The notes under the pieces: model-generated | What the model saw: the letters and a program-made list of their open reading frames with translations, nothing else | Database searches by the model: none | What the model was told of the DNA's origin: nothing | Made by a program: the position numbers and the translations under genes | Shown here: positions 16,497-25,903 of the stretch, piece by piece | Layout of the letters: each line of letters starts with the position of its first letter | How positions within the stretch are numbered: position 1 is the first letter of the stretch | NCBI RefSeq assembly: GCF_018860745.1 | Contig: NZ_JAHKPY010000003.1 | Location: forward strand, 1,128,062 to 1,192,061 | From: Zobellia uliginosa | GTDB taxonomy: Bacteria; Bacteroidota; Bacteroidia; Flavobacteriales; Flavobacteriaceae | Direction: 5' to 3' | DNA: 64,000 nucleotides

Positions 16497-18065
16497 ATGA
16501 AAAAACTCATTATCCTTGCCATAGGATTGGCTATGGCCTGCAACTCATCACAAACAACTGTTTCTGATGGCGATAAAAACGCAGTTGCCAAACCTACCAG
16601 TACCCCTGAAACTTTCGCAGAAACTATTACCGAAAGTGAACTTAAAGAACACCTTTACACCTACGCTTCCGATGAATACGAAGGAAGGGAAACCGGGAAA
16701 CCAGGTCAGAAAATGGCTGTAGAATACCTAAAGGCACAGTATGAAAAAATGGGTATTCCTGCCGCACAGGAAAACGGAAATTATTTTCAAACAGTACCGC
16801 TTCAAGTCAGCCAATTGCCTTCTGGCTCTCTTACAATTGATGGTAAAGAGTACCCACTAGGAGACGATTTCCTTACTTTTTCTAAAGCAGAAGGAACTTA
16901 TGATAATATTATCTACGTTGGCTATGGTATTGAAGAAGGTGATTATTCCGATTATAAAGATATTGATGTTAAGGACAAAGTGATCTTGGTTAAATCTGGT
17001 GAACCAATAGCTGCTAACGGAAACTACCTTTTATCCGGTTCCTCAGAAAAATCTATCTGGAGCAACATGTCAGAATCTTTAGGGAAACGACTAGAGCTAG
17101 CTACTTCCAAAGGAGCTAAAGGCATTCTTTATTATGATGAAACTAACTTTGCACGTTTTAAAAGTAGGTTTGAATGGATGAAGACCAACGAAAGTGGGAG
17201 AATGGAACTGGCCAAAGACAATTCTGATGCGTTTTTTAACTTCTTAATCGATGCAAAATTGGCAAAAGCAATTTTACCAAGTATTTTATCTGATAACAAA
17301 CCGAAAAGTTTAGCTAAAAAACTTACTGTTGATGTCAAAAGTGAAAATGGCGATATTGAGTCGGAAAATGTAGTTGCTATTTTAAAAGGTTCTGAAAAGC
17401 CTGACGAATACTTAGTGATTTCTTCTCACTTGGACCACATTGGTATTACCGCAGATGGGGAAATAAACAATGGTGCGGATGACGATGGTTCTGGAACCGT
17501 TGCCCTTCTAGAAATTGCACAAGCTTTTAAAAAAGCTGCCGATGCCGGACAAGGACCAAAACGATCAGTAGTTTTTCTACATGTTACAGGTGAAGAAAAA
17601 GGACTATTAGGTTCTCAATACTATACAGATATAGATCCAATATATCCATTAAAAAATACAGTTGCCAATCTTAACATTGATATGATAGGCCGAATTGACC
17701 CAGAACGTGAAGGTGACCGTAATTATATTTATCTAATTGGCTCCGATAAGCTTAGTACAGACCTCCATGAAATCTCGGAAGCTGCCAATGACAAATACAC
17801 CCATATTGAGTTAGATTACACCTATAACGATGAGAACGACCCAAACCGGTTTTATTATAGAAGTGATCACTATAATTTTGCAAAAAACAACATTCCTATT
17901 ATCTTCTATTTTAATGGAACGCACGCAGATTACCATAGGCCCGGAGATACACCGGACAAAATAAATTATGACCTGCTAGAAAATCGTACTCGTTTGATTT
18001 TTTATACAGCTTGGGAAGTAGCGAACAGGAATGACCGTGTTGTGGTAGATAATGCCGCCAAATAA
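16497..18065 (+). CDS. M28-family zinc aminopeptidase, lipoprotein
   Basis: Secreted metallopeptidase of 522 residues. A lipoprotein signal (MKKLIILAIGLAMAC, Cys15) is followed by a linker, a PA-like insert (about 130-260), and the M28 catalytic domain. Zinc ligands and catalytic residues can be read in order: SHLDHIG (about 312-318), NNGADDDGSG (about 323-332), TGEEKGLLGS (about 364, general-base Glu pair), NIDMIGR (about 393) and SDHYNF (about 457). It probably removes N-terminal residues from peptides in the periplasm or at the cell surface. It is monocistronic and ends at a clear terminator. Confidence 0.92.
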   Translation: MKKLIILAIGLAMACNSSQTTVSDGDKNAVAKPTSTPETFAETITESELKEHLYTYASDEYEGRETGKPGQKMAVEYLKAQYEKMGIPAAQENGNYFQTVPLQVSQLPSGSLTIDGKEYPLGDDFLTFSKAEGTYDNIIYVGYGIEEGDYSDYKDIDVKDKVILVKSGEPIAANGNYLLSGSSEKSIWSNMSESLGKRLELATSKGAKGILYYDETNFARFKSRFEWMKTNESGRMELAKDNSDAFFNFLIDAKLAKAILPSILSDNKPKSLAKKLTVDVKSENGDIESENVVAILKGSEKPDEYLVISSHLDHIGITADGEINNGADDDGSGTVALLEIAQAFKKAADAGQGPKRSVVFLHVTGEEKGLLGSQYYTDIDPIYPLKNTVANLNIDMIGRIDPEREGDRNYIYLIGSDKLSTDLHEISEAANDKYTHIELDYTYNDENDPNRFYYRSDHYNFAKNNIPIIFYFNGTHADYHRPGDTPDKINYDLLENRTRLIFYTAWEVANRNDRVVVDNAAK

Positions 18066-18080
18066 AAAATGTATATTTTT

Positions 18081-18111
18081 AAAAAACCTGCCCTTAGCGG
18101 CGGGTTTTTTT
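18081..18111 (+). terminator. intrinsic terminator of the M28 peptidase gene
   Basis: A GC-rich stem (AACCTGCC at 18085-18092 with GGCGGGTT at 18099-18106) has a 6-base loop and is followed by seven T on the plus strand. Confidence 0.85.
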
Positions 18112-18141
18112 GCACCTAAGTTTTCCGAAACCAATTAAACC

Positions 18142-18175
18142 AAAAAAGCCCTGTCAATTAAGACAAGGCTTTTTA
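18142..18175 (-). terminator. intrinsic terminator of tRNA-His
   Basis: The stem AAGCC-TGTC pairs with GACA-GGCTT with one mismatch and a 6-base loop. On the minus strand it is followed by six T. It lies four bases beyond the tRNA-His 3' end. Confidence 0.8.
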
Positions 18176-18178
18176 TTT

Positions 18179-18256
18179 TGGGGTGGAAGACCGGTTTCGA
18201 ACCGGCGACCTCTTGAACCACAATCAAGCGCTCTAACCAGCTGAGCTACAACCACC
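18179..18256 (-). tRNA. tRNA-His (GTG), CCA encoded
   Basis: Read on the minus strand, the cloverleaf is complete: D stem GCTC/GAGC, anticodon stem CTTGA/TCAAG with loop TTGTGGT (anticodon GTG), and T loop TTCGAAA. An extra G precedes position 1 and faces C73, the histidine identity mark. The 3' CCA (18181-18179) is encoded. Acceptor pairs 5-68 and 6-67 read as T-T mismatches in my alignment, which is unusual but does not affect the call. Confidence 0.95.
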
Positions 18257-18508
18257 ATTTGTAAGCGGTGGCAAAGATACTTTTTTTCATGTAATTTTTC
18301 AAAATAAAACTACTGTTATTTTTACCTGCTCACTACATTATCTTATAGAACGGATTGATACTGAATATATAATGTTCAATAAAAATTTTAAAAACATCGA
18401 TAAAATGCATCTTACAATCGTTAAAACACACAATTTTTAGCGTTTCACAACAAATTTTAGAATAATCTGCATGGTCTAGATACTTTAGATGGATAATTAA
18501 TTTTATAA

Positions 18509-20599
18509 ATGCTTTTTGTCAAACCGCATTTTTCAACCTCTAAATTACTGCCCAAAATATGCACTTTGCTCTTTGGGTTACTTCTATTATGTACCGTAAA
18601 TATGAGTGCGCAACATGAGTCTAAAGACAGCTTGCAAACACTCATAAAAGAATTAAGAAGCGCCCCTGATTTTTCAATTAAAGATACCACCCATATAAAT
18701 TTACTAAACAATTTGGGTCGTGAATTACGGTTTTTTAACACAGATAGTCTTTTATTGCTCTCACAACTCGCTCTTGATTATAGTAAATCTTCTAATTACA
18801 AAAAAGGAGAAAGCTATGCTCTATTAGGATTGGGCAATTACTATTCGGATCAGGGTAACCATACCAAAAGTATGCTCTACTTTAAAAATGCTCTTTCCAT
18901 GAGTATTGTTTTAAAGGATATAGAATTGAGATTAAGGGCACAAAACAACCTTGCTTCTGAATTTGCTTATATAGGAGACTATGCAAAATCATTAATTTAC
19001 TACTTAGAAGGTATAGATCTTGCAAATGAAAACGATGACAAATTCTGGCTATCTATATTTAATGAAAATGTAGCTAACCTATATGCATCACAAAATGATT
19101 TCGTTCAAGCATTAGAATTCTATAAAAAGGTTAAAAAGATAAATGAAGGCTTAGGAAATGAATCAATTTCTGCTGAAACCATGAGTAACATAGCCTCTAT
19201 TTATGCAGATACCGGAGAACTAGAACATGCAATGTACAATGCTAATACCAGTATAGCCGTTTTTGAAAAAACAAAAAAAATGGAGTGGCTTGCCTATGCT
19301 TATGCCACTAAAGCTAAAATCTATTTAAAAGACAGCAAATTTGAATGGGCCCTCTACTGGTACAGACAAAGTGAAATGCTCCATGAAAAAATTCAGGACG
19401 ATCGTGGTGAAATTGAAATGCTCAATGGTATGTCTCAAGCCTATTTAGGCTTAGGCAATGACGCAATGTCCGAAACATATGCGTTAAATGCTTATGCTAT
19501 CTCTTATAGAATTAAAGACATGGAGGGTTCTAAGCAGTGTGCCAAAACATTGTATCAGATAAACAAGAACAAAGAAGACTATACGGAAGCCTTAAAGTAC
19601 CACGAGATATATCAATCATTATCCGACACCCTATATCGAAATGAAAATAAGAAGAGTCTAACCATGCTTAAAACCAAAATGGAGCATGAAAAACAGAAAG
19701 TAGACCTTATTAAAGAAAACACCAAGCAACTAGACACACAAAGAGCTTATGTAAATGTAGCCTTGGGCATTCTTTTAATTTTTATTATCGTAACACTATT
19801 AGTTTTCAGAAGTGAGAAAGTTCAAAAGAACTTAAATTCAGAACTTCAGAAAAAACAAGAAGATTTAAAACTGAACGAACTTGAACTACATGAAATAAAT
19901 CGTACAAAAGATAAGCTGTTTTCTATTATTGGTCATGACCTTCGCGGACCAATAGCAGCTTTTCAAGGCCTTTTGAAACTGTTTAAAGATGGTGAAATAG
20001 AGCAAAATGAATTTATGGGTTTTATGCCAAAACTCTCTAATGATATAGACCATATATCCTTTACATTAAACAATCTATTAACATGGGGTCAAACCCAAAT
20101 GAACGGAGCTGTTACTAAAGCAGAAGTAGTGGCTTTGGAGACGGTGGTAAAGGAAAACATTGACTTATTATCAGAAGTAGCAAAGAACAAATCCATTCGT
20201 CTTATAAATCATTTGGAAGCAAAAACATTGACGTGGTCAGATAGTAATCAAATAGATATTGTTATTAGAAACCTCATCAGTAACGCCGTAAAATTCACCC
20301 CCGAAAACGGTATGGTAACTATTACCGCCATTGAGAAAAAGGACCAATGGCAAGTCTCTATTCGTGATACCGGTATAGGCATGAACCAAGATACCATCGA
20401 TAAAATATTTTCAGATAATTCTACCTTAACGACCTATGGTACAAATAATGAAAAAGGTACCGGCCTAGGACTATCCTTATGTAAGGAAATGATAGAGAAA
20501 AACAACGGCAAAATCTGGGTAGAAAGCCTATTGAGAAAGGGAAGTACCTTTCATTTTATTCTACCCAAAGCTAAAGACAAATACCAAAGGACCGCTTAA
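18509..20599 (+). CDS. TPR-containing sensor histidine kinase
   Basis: A 696-residue membrane sensor. A signal/anchor peptide (residues 10-33) leads to a periplasmic region of about six tetratricopeptide repeats (about 60-370; for example ALLGLGNYYSDQGNHTKSML). A coiled coil, one transmembrane helix (about 415-433, LGILLIFIIVTLLVF), then HisKA with phospho-acceptor His in SIIGHDLRGP (about residue 476) and HATPase_c with N-box IRNLISNAVKFT, G1 box DTGIGM and G2 box KGTGLGLS follow. No response regulator is adjacent. Such kinases are frequent in Bacteroidetes; the signal is unknown. The 3' end overlaps bshB1 by 4 bases, tail to tail. Confidence 0.92.
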   Translation: MLFVKPHFSTSKLLPKICTLLFGLLLLCTVNMSAQHESKDSLQTLIKELRSAPDFSIKDTTHINLLNNLGRELRFFNTDSLLLLSQLALDYSKSSNYKKGESYALLGLGNYYSDQGNHTKSMLYFKNALSMSIVLKDIELRLRAQNNLASEFAYIGDYAKSLIYYLEGIDLANENDDKFWLSIFNENVANLYASQNDFVQALEFYKKVKKINEGLGNESISAETMSNIASIYADTGELEHAMYNANTSIAVFEKTKKMEWLAYAYATKAKIYLKDSKFEWALYWYRQSEMLHEKIQDDRGEIEMLNGMSQAYLGLGNDAMSETYALNAYAISYRIKDMEGSKQCAKTLYQINKNKEDYTEALKYHEIYQSLSDTLYRNENKKSLTMLKTKMEHEKQKVDLIKENTKQLDTQRAYVNVALGILLIFIIVTLLVFRSEKVQKNLNSELQKKQEDLKLNELELHEINRTKDKLFSIIGHDLRGPIAAFQGLLKLFKDGEIEQNEFMGFMPKLSNDIDHISFTLNNLLTWGQTQMNGAVTKAEVVALETVVKENIDLLSEVAKNKSIRLINHLEAKTLTWSDSNQIDIVIRNLISNAVKFTPENGMVTITAIEKKDQWQVSIRDTGIGMNQDTIDKIFSDNSTLTTYGTNNEKGTGLGLSLCKEMIEKNNGKIWVESLLRKGSTFHFILPKAKDKYQRTA

Positions 20600-21318
20600 A
20601 TAAGATCGTCTATATTACTAACTGCAACAAAACGTTCTGTAGTAAATCCTTCGGCATACTCAACTCCTACCAATCTTCCCAAATCCTTTGCTCTGTAGTT
20701 GACACTTTCAATAAAGTTCTTACTGCTTATTGGTGTCTCTGGTTCTTTGCTCATGGGATCATGAAATTGAGATGAATAGGCTAAAATAGCTTCAGTTTTC
20801 TTTTCAATAAATTCTGAAACATCAACAACAAAATCGGGTTCAATATTTTTCCATTGAATATAATGGTAAACTACCTTTGGTCTCCACTTTGCCTGGTTTG
20901 CTTCTTTACCCTCTGCCTGAGTTTCAATCTTTATCAATCCACTTAAAAAACAAGCATCACTCACTAATTTGCTACCTTTTCCATGGTCTATATGACGATC
21001 ATCTATGGCGTTACACAATACCATATCCGGTTGGTATTTACGCACCATTTTAATAACCTCTAATTGGTGTTTCCTATCATTTACAAAAAAACCATCTGCA
21101 AAACCTAAATTTTCTCTTGCGGATACCCCAAGAATCCTAGCAGCTGCAGCAGCTTCACTATCCCTAATTTCCGCAGACCCCCTGGTACCCAATTCACCTC
21201 TTGTCAAATCTACGATTCCTACTTTTTTTCCGTTTGCAATGGCTTTGGCAATAGTTGCTCCTGCACCAAGTTCTACATCATCTGGGTGCGCACCAAAGGC
21301 TAATATGTCTAATTTCAT
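20596..21318 (-). CDS. bshB1: bacillithiol biosynthesis deacetylase BshB1
   Basis: LmbE/PIG-L family zinc deacetylase, 240 residues. It has the zinc motif AHPDDVELGAG (residues 10-20) and HIDH near residue 110, with the BshB1-typical segment LTRGELGTRGS. It removes the acetyl group from GlcNAc-malate in bacillithiol synthesis. The next gene upstream on the same strand is a trans-sulfuration PLP enzyme, 42 bases away; such enzymes can supply cysteine, the next bacillithiol building block, so the pairing is suggestive. bshA and bshC are not in the window. Confidence 0.95.
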   Translation of the reverse strand: MKLDILAFGAHPDDVELGAGATIAKAIANGKKVGIVDLTRGELGTRGSAEIRDSEAAAAARILGVSARENLGFADGFFVNDRKHQLEVIKMVRKYQPDMVLCNAIDDRHIDHGKGSKLVSDACFLSGLIKIETQAEGKEANQAKWRPKVVYHYIQWKNIEPDFVVDVSEFIEKKTEAILAYSSQFHDPMSKEPETPISSKNFIESVNYRAKDLGRLVGVEYAEGFTTERFVAVSNIDDLI

Positions 21319-21360
21319 TCTTTTTAATTGAGTATTGTTCTTCTTTAAGGGCTAATGAAA

Positions 21361-22536
21361 TTAACTAGTCGTAACTGTAGTACCTATCCTTACTTTTTCT
21401 AAAGCATGTTCAATATCCGCAATTAAATCTTCCGGTTCTTCTATACCCACAGAAAAGCGAATTAGACCATCTTTGATACCTTGTTTCGCTCTTTCCTCTG
21501 CACTTAACAATGAGTGAGAAGTTTTGGTTGGAGAAAGTACGGTGCTTTCCACACCAGCCAAACTCATGGAAGGTTTTATCAACTGTAGTTCTTTTTGAAA
21601 TTGGGCCGCATCATAATCTTCATGCAACTCAAATGATAACATACCTCCAAAACCGGACATTTGCGCTTTTGCCAATTCATGGTCCGGGTGACTTTCTAAA
21701 CCTGGGTAGTATACTTTGGTAACAGCATCATTTTTATGAAGGTATTCTGCCATACGCTGAGCATTCTCATTTTGAGCTTTTACCCGTATTCCCATGGTCT
21801 TTAAACTTCTTTCCAAAAGCCAGACCGTATAATCACTAAGACTACCACCAAAATTCTTGGCAAGTCCAAATATGCGTTTGATATTTTCCTCGGATGATGC
21901 AACAGCACCTGCCAGAATATCAGAATGGCCTCCCATATATTTCGTAGCACTATGCACAACCACATCAATTCCAAAATCGATAGGATTCTGATTCACCGGA
22001 CTAGCAAAGGTATTATCAATCATAGAAACTAGATTGTATTTCTTAGATAGCTTTGCGATGGCATCTAAATCGGTTATCGTCAAAAGCGGATTAGAAGGTG
22101 TTTCTATGTAAATGACCTTTGTATTGGATCGTATCTCTTTTTCAAAATCTTTGGCTTGCCATCCTTCGGTAAACGAATATTCTATACCAAATTTCTCAAA
22201 CTCTTCTACAACAAGATTATAAGTTCCCCCATAAAGTACCTGCTGAAGTACAATATGATCACCAGCTCTAAGAAAAGCCATTAAGGTTGTTGTAATAGCT
22301 GCCATTCCGCTTCCGAATATAAGACCGGCTTCTGTATGCTCTAATGCAGCAATCTTTTTACACAAGGCCTCTTGGTTAGGTGTATTAAAGTACCTAGGAT
22401 ACCTTTTTACATCTACATCTTCAAAAGCATACGAACTACTCATGTAAAGCGGTGAAACGGCTCCTTTAAATTGTTCATCTTTAACTTCGCCCACATGGGT
22501 ACAAATTGTATTGAGGCCTATTTTCTTTTGCTGCAT
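21361..22536 (-). CDS. trans-sulfuration PLP enzyme (cystathionine gamma-lyase/synthase type)
   Basis: Cys/Met metabolism PLP-dependent family, 391 residues. The PLP Lys is in VHSATKYMGGHSD near residue 197. Other family marks are the phosphate-binding GSGMAA (about 75-80), IYIETPSNPLL, MIDNTFASP and the SLAGVEST segment near the C-terminus. Members include cystathionine gamma-synthase, gamma-lyase and methionine gamma-lyase; sequence reading cannot separate these safely. Co-orientation with bshB1 would suit cysteine supply for bacillithiol. It lies 41 bases after the MATE gene. Confidence 0.9.
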   Translation of the reverse strand: MQQKKIGLNTICTHVGEVKDEQFKGAVSPLYMSSSYAFEDVDVKRYPRYFNTPNQEALCKKIAALEHTEAGLIFGSGMAAITTTLMAFLRAGDHIVLQQVLYGGTYNLVVEEFEKFGIEYSFTEGWQAKDFEKEIRSNTKVIYIETPSNPLLTITDLDAIAKLSKKYNLVSMIDNTFASPVNQNPIDFGIDVVVHSATKYMGGHSDILAGAVASSEENIKRIFGLAKNFGGSLSDYTVWLLERSLKTMGIRVKAQNENAQRMAEYLHKNDAVTKVYYPGLESHPDHELAKAQMSGFGGMLSFELHEDYDAAQFQKELQLIKPSMSLAGVESTVLSPTKTSHSLLSAEERAKQGIKDGLIRFSVGIEEPEDLIADIEHALEKVRIGTTVTTS

Positions 22537-22577
22537 ATTTACCTAAATTTTAGAAAGATAAAGTTACAAAAAGAGTA

Positions 22578-23987
22578 TTAGACACTCACCTTTTTCCAGT
22601 TGCCTTTTTTGAACCAAAATATAGATATTATGGCTAGTAGCACCTCGGCAGCTGTAATAGCGACAAATACACCCATAGCGCCCATCTCAAAGGTAATAGC
22701 GCCTAGATAGGCAAACGGCAATTGAAATAGCCAAAATGCGATGACATTAATCTTTGTAGGAGTGCCCGTATCTCCCGCTCCATTAAACGCTTGGGTTACC
22801 ACCATGCCATATGCATAGAATATATACCCTATAGCGATAATCTGCAGACACAAACCTCCATTCTCAACTACAACAGGATTGACACTGAACCATCCAACAA
22901 TATCATATGAAAATAATAGATAAACCAAAGAAACAGCCCCCATAAAATACGCATTGTATTTTCCCGTCTTCCAAACCGAAGTTTCTGCCCGTTCCGGTTT
23001 TTGGGCACCAAGGTTCTGCCCCACTAAAGTAGCCGCTGCATTACTCATACCCCAAGACGGCATTAAAGTGAATAACATTACACGAATGGCAATCGTGTAA
23101 CCAGCCAATACCTCGCTACCGAACTCGGACATCATCCGCATTAAAAATACCCAGCTAGAAGTGCCAATTAGAAATTGAGCAATTCCCCCAAGGGAAACTT
23201 TAATAAGGTTCAACATCACTCCAAAACGAATGACAATATCTTTGAACCCTATTTTTATTCGGCTCCATCCAAAGAATAAAACCGCTAGTTGAAACAAAAC
23301 GGCAGTTCCTCTTCCAATATTGGTTGCTATAGCAGCTCCCATTACTCCGTATTCCGGTATTGGACCCCATCCGAATATAAAAATAGGGTCAAGAATAATG
23401 TTGAGTCCATTAGAAAGTACCAAGGCCCACATGGCAACGGAAGCGTCACCTGCTCCCCGGAATATGGCATTGATAAGAAACAGGAGTAAAATAGTAATGT
23501 TCCCTCCCAACAAAAGCTGAGTGTATCCATACCCTTCTGCTATCAAATCGGGTTCAGCGCCCATTAGGCCAAGTATATCTTCGGCATATTTAAAACCGAA
23601 TACACCAAAAATTATCGAAACCAAAACACCTAAAGCAATGGCCTGTACAGCAGCTTCTTGTGCTCCTTTTACATCCTTTGCCCCTATTCTTCGTGCAACT
23701 ATGGCCGTGGCAGCCATACTAAGCCCTATGGCTATCGCATACACCAGGGTCACAACGGACTCGGTCAAACCAATGGTTGCTACGGCGTTTACGCTCACTT
23801 GTGAAACGTAAGCAATATCTACAATGGCAAAAATGGATTCCATCATCATTTCCAAAATCATGGGGATGGAGAGCATAAAAATAGCCTTACGGATGCTTCC
23901 GGTCGTAAATTCTGTTTCTTTACCGGTAACGGCAATTATAAAGTACTGAAACAGCCTTTTTAAAGTGATTCTATCTGAATGTGGCAT
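22578..23987 (-). CDS. MATE-family efflux transporter
   Basis: A 469-residue inner-membrane protein with about twelve transmembrane helices in two similar halves, the MatE pattern (IPMILEMMMESIFAIVDIAY at the start of the first half; SLGGIAQFLIGTSSWVFL at the start of the second). It probably exports cationic or drug-like compounds in exchange for Na+ or H+. It is the first gene of a three-gene minus-strand run with the trans-sulfuration enzyme and bshB1, with short gaps. Confidence 0.93.
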   Translation of the reverse strand: MPHSDRITLKRLFQYFIIAVTGKETEFTTGSIRKAIFMLSIPMILEMMMESIFAIVDIAYVSQVSVNAVATIGLTESVVTLVYAIAIGLSMAATAIVARRIGAKDVKGAQEAAVQAIALGVLVSIIFGVFGFKYAEDILGLMGAEPDLIAEGYGYTQLLLGGNITILLLFLINAIFRGAGDASVAMWALVLSNGLNIILDPIFIFGWGPIPEYGVMGAAIATNIGRGTAVLFQLAVLFFGWSRIKIGFKDIVIRFGVMLNLIKVSLGGIAQFLIGTSSWVFLMRMMSEFGSEVLAGYTIAIRVMLFTLMPSWGMSNAAATLVGQNLGAQKPERAETSVWKTGKYNAYFMGAVSLVYLLFSYDIVGWFSVNPVVVENGGLCLQIIAIGYIFYAYGMVVTQAFNGAGDTGTPTKINVIAFWLFQLPFAYLGAITFEMGAMGVFVAITAAEVLLAIISIFWFKKGNWKKVSV

Positions 23988-24288
23988 TTGTAATGAAGTT
24001 ATGTTGATGAAAAGAAAAGTATGTCTTAACCGAAAGAAGAAAGCTCGATTAATTTATAGGTGAAAACCTAGTGACATTTGTACGGAACATAATTTCTATA
24101 ACTTCATGATGTAACAAAGATGCAAAAAAAAAGGTATTGAGTCTATTTAAAAAGTAGATAAAATAAAACCGTTCCAAGTATAATATGCTCAAAATGAACA
24201 ACAATTACACTTAAAACGGTCTGTATTACATGTATGTTGAGAATATTTGACTGTTTCAACTAAAAGAAACAGAACACCTCAACATTTT
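23988..24288. other. gene-free stretch between MATE and sulfatase genes
   Basis: AT-rich 301 bases with no plausible coding frame. The only structure I see is a 7-bp perfect stem (24251-24257 with 24266-24272, CTGTTTC/GAAACAG, 8-base loop) 17 bases past the sulfatase stop. It lacks a T-run on the minus strand, so it is a weak terminator candidate at most. The MATE promoter should lie in the left part; no exact -7 box is present on the minus strand. Confidence 0.4.
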
Positions 24289-25851
24289 CTATTTCAATTC
24301 CAATTCTTTGATTTCAACATCAGATGTACCCCTTATGGCCTCGTAATCTGCAATCAATTCCTGAAGTTTTTCTGGATTTTCTTTTGCCAAGTTTTTCGTT
24401 TGGCTTAAATCCTCCTTCACATTATACAATTGGTATTCGCTGTCGTTACCCAATTCAATATTAACCTGCGTATTAACTGCTGCACCTTTGTAAGGTGGAA
24501 TCATTGCCCAGTCTCCTTTTCTTAAGGCTGTTCTAGAACCGGCCTCTAACACCAACTCACTTCTAGCTTTATCCGTTTTCCCTAAAAAGGCATCTAAAAT
24601 GTTCTCACTATCCTCACCCTTTTTATCACTCCCTACCAATGCCGCTACGGATGTTAACAAATCTACCTGACAAACCAAAGCATCTGATTTCCCCGGAGCT
24701 ATCTTTCCTTTCCAATAGGTAATAAAAGGTACACGAGTACCCGCTTCAAACAAGCTGTATTTTCCTCCACGTAAAACACCTGCTGGCGTATGCTTACCAA
24801 GTTTCTCTTCAGAGTCATCATAATAGCCGTCATTTACAACAGGGCCATTATCACTAGAAAAAACAATCAGCGTATTTTCTAAGAGACCTTGAGCCTTTAA
24901 CGTTTTCATAAATTCACCTACAACCCAATCCGCTTCAAGAATAACATCACCACGAGGGCCCATTCCTGATTTACCTTCAAATCTTGGGTGCGGTGTACGC
25001 GGTACATGTGGTTGCTGTAGGGCATAGTATAAGAAGAAAGGTTCATCTTTATGGTCTGTTACATAGGCCTTAGCTTTCTCTAAAAAGTGATCTGCCATAT
25101 CCACATCCTTCCATTTAGCAGCTTCACCACCTTTCATATAGCCAATACGCGGAATACCATTTACAATACTATTATTATGACCGTGATGCCATTTCATAGT
25201 TGTCAACTCCGGGTTATCCAAGCCTGTTGGTTCTCCTTCAAAGTTCTTTTTATAATCAACTTCTATAGGATCGTTAGGATCAAGACCATCTACGTTTCCA
25301 TTATCAATATATACAGTTGGAACTCTATCTTGTGTTGCTGCAAGGATATACGAATAGTCAAAACCAACTTCGTTAGGTCCTGGAGATACTCTCTCGTTCC
25401 AATTTACATTTCCACTTCCTAAGCCCAAATGCCATTTACCGACTATACCCGTAGCATAGCCTTTTTCTTTAAGCATTTTAGGTACGGTAAGTTGATCTGT
25501 ACTGATAATCAAAGGAGCTGTACCCGGAAGTATTTTTGCATCTTTATTTCTCCAAGGATATCTACCCGTAAGGATGGCGTAACGACTTGGTGTACAGGTA
25601 GCCGAAGTAGCATACCCATTAGTAAATTGAACTCCTCCTTCCGCTAAAGCATCAATATTAGGTGTGTTTAATTCGGTTGCTCCATAGGAACTAAGGTCTC
25701 CGTAACCCAAATCATCCATGTAAATAAAAACGATATTTGGTTGCTTCGGACTCTCGTCCTTGACCACTGTTTTTTCTTCCTTTGACTTACAACCGGATAA
25801 CACCAGTAACAAAATGGCGCCATTCAAAAAATACTTCCTTAAACTTGTCAT
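24289..25851 (-). CDS. formylglycine-dependent sulfatase (S1 type), lipoprotein
   Basis: A 520-residue arylsulfatase-like protein. The lipoprotein signal ends at LSGC (Cys21). The metal-binding Asp pair is in FIYMDDLGYGD (D46-D47), and the maturation motif CTPSR has Cys86, to be converted to formylglycine, followed by LTGRYPWR. Further core motifs are GIVGKWHLG and FSSDNGPV. It hydrolyses sulfate esters outside the cytoplasm, and marine relatives act on sulfated glycans. It is the last gene of the sigma-controlled SusCD locus, 52 bases after the PhoD-like gene. The exact substrate cannot be read. A maturase gene is not in the window. Confidence 0.92.
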   Translation of the reverse strand: MTSLRKYFLNGAILLLVLSGCKSKEEKTVVKDESPKQPNIVFIYMDDLGYGDLSSYGATELNTPNIDALAEGGVQFTNGYATSATCTPSRYAILTGRYPWRNKDAKILPGTAPLIISTDQLTVPKMLKEKGYATGIVGKWHLGLGSGNVNWNERVSPGPNEVGFDYSYILAATQDRVPTVYIDNGNVDGLDPNDPIEVDYKKNFEGEPTGLDNPELTTMKWHHGHNNSIVNGIPRIGYMKGGEAAKWKDVDMADHFLEKAKAYVTDHKDEPFFLYYALQQPHVPRTPHPRFEGKSGMGPRGDVILEADWVVGEFMKTLKAQGLLENTLIVFSSDNGPVVNDGYYDDSEEKLGKHTPAGVLRGGKYSLFEAGTRVPFITYWKGKIAPGKSDALVCQVDLLTSVAALVGSDKKGEDSENILDAFLGKTDKARSELVLEAGSRTALRKGDWAMIPPYKGAAVNTQVNIELGNDSEYQLYNVKEDLSQTKNLAKENPEKLQELIADYEAIRGTSDVEIKELELK

Positions 25852-25903
25852 GAACTGTTTTGTATTTATAAATTAATCTACTCTCAAATTTATTCCTTTT
25901 CGC

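Noticed and set aside
24251-24272. 7-bp stem after the sulfatase gene as a terminator
   Set aside because: The loop is long and no T-run follows on the minus strand. I keep it only as a note in the gap description.
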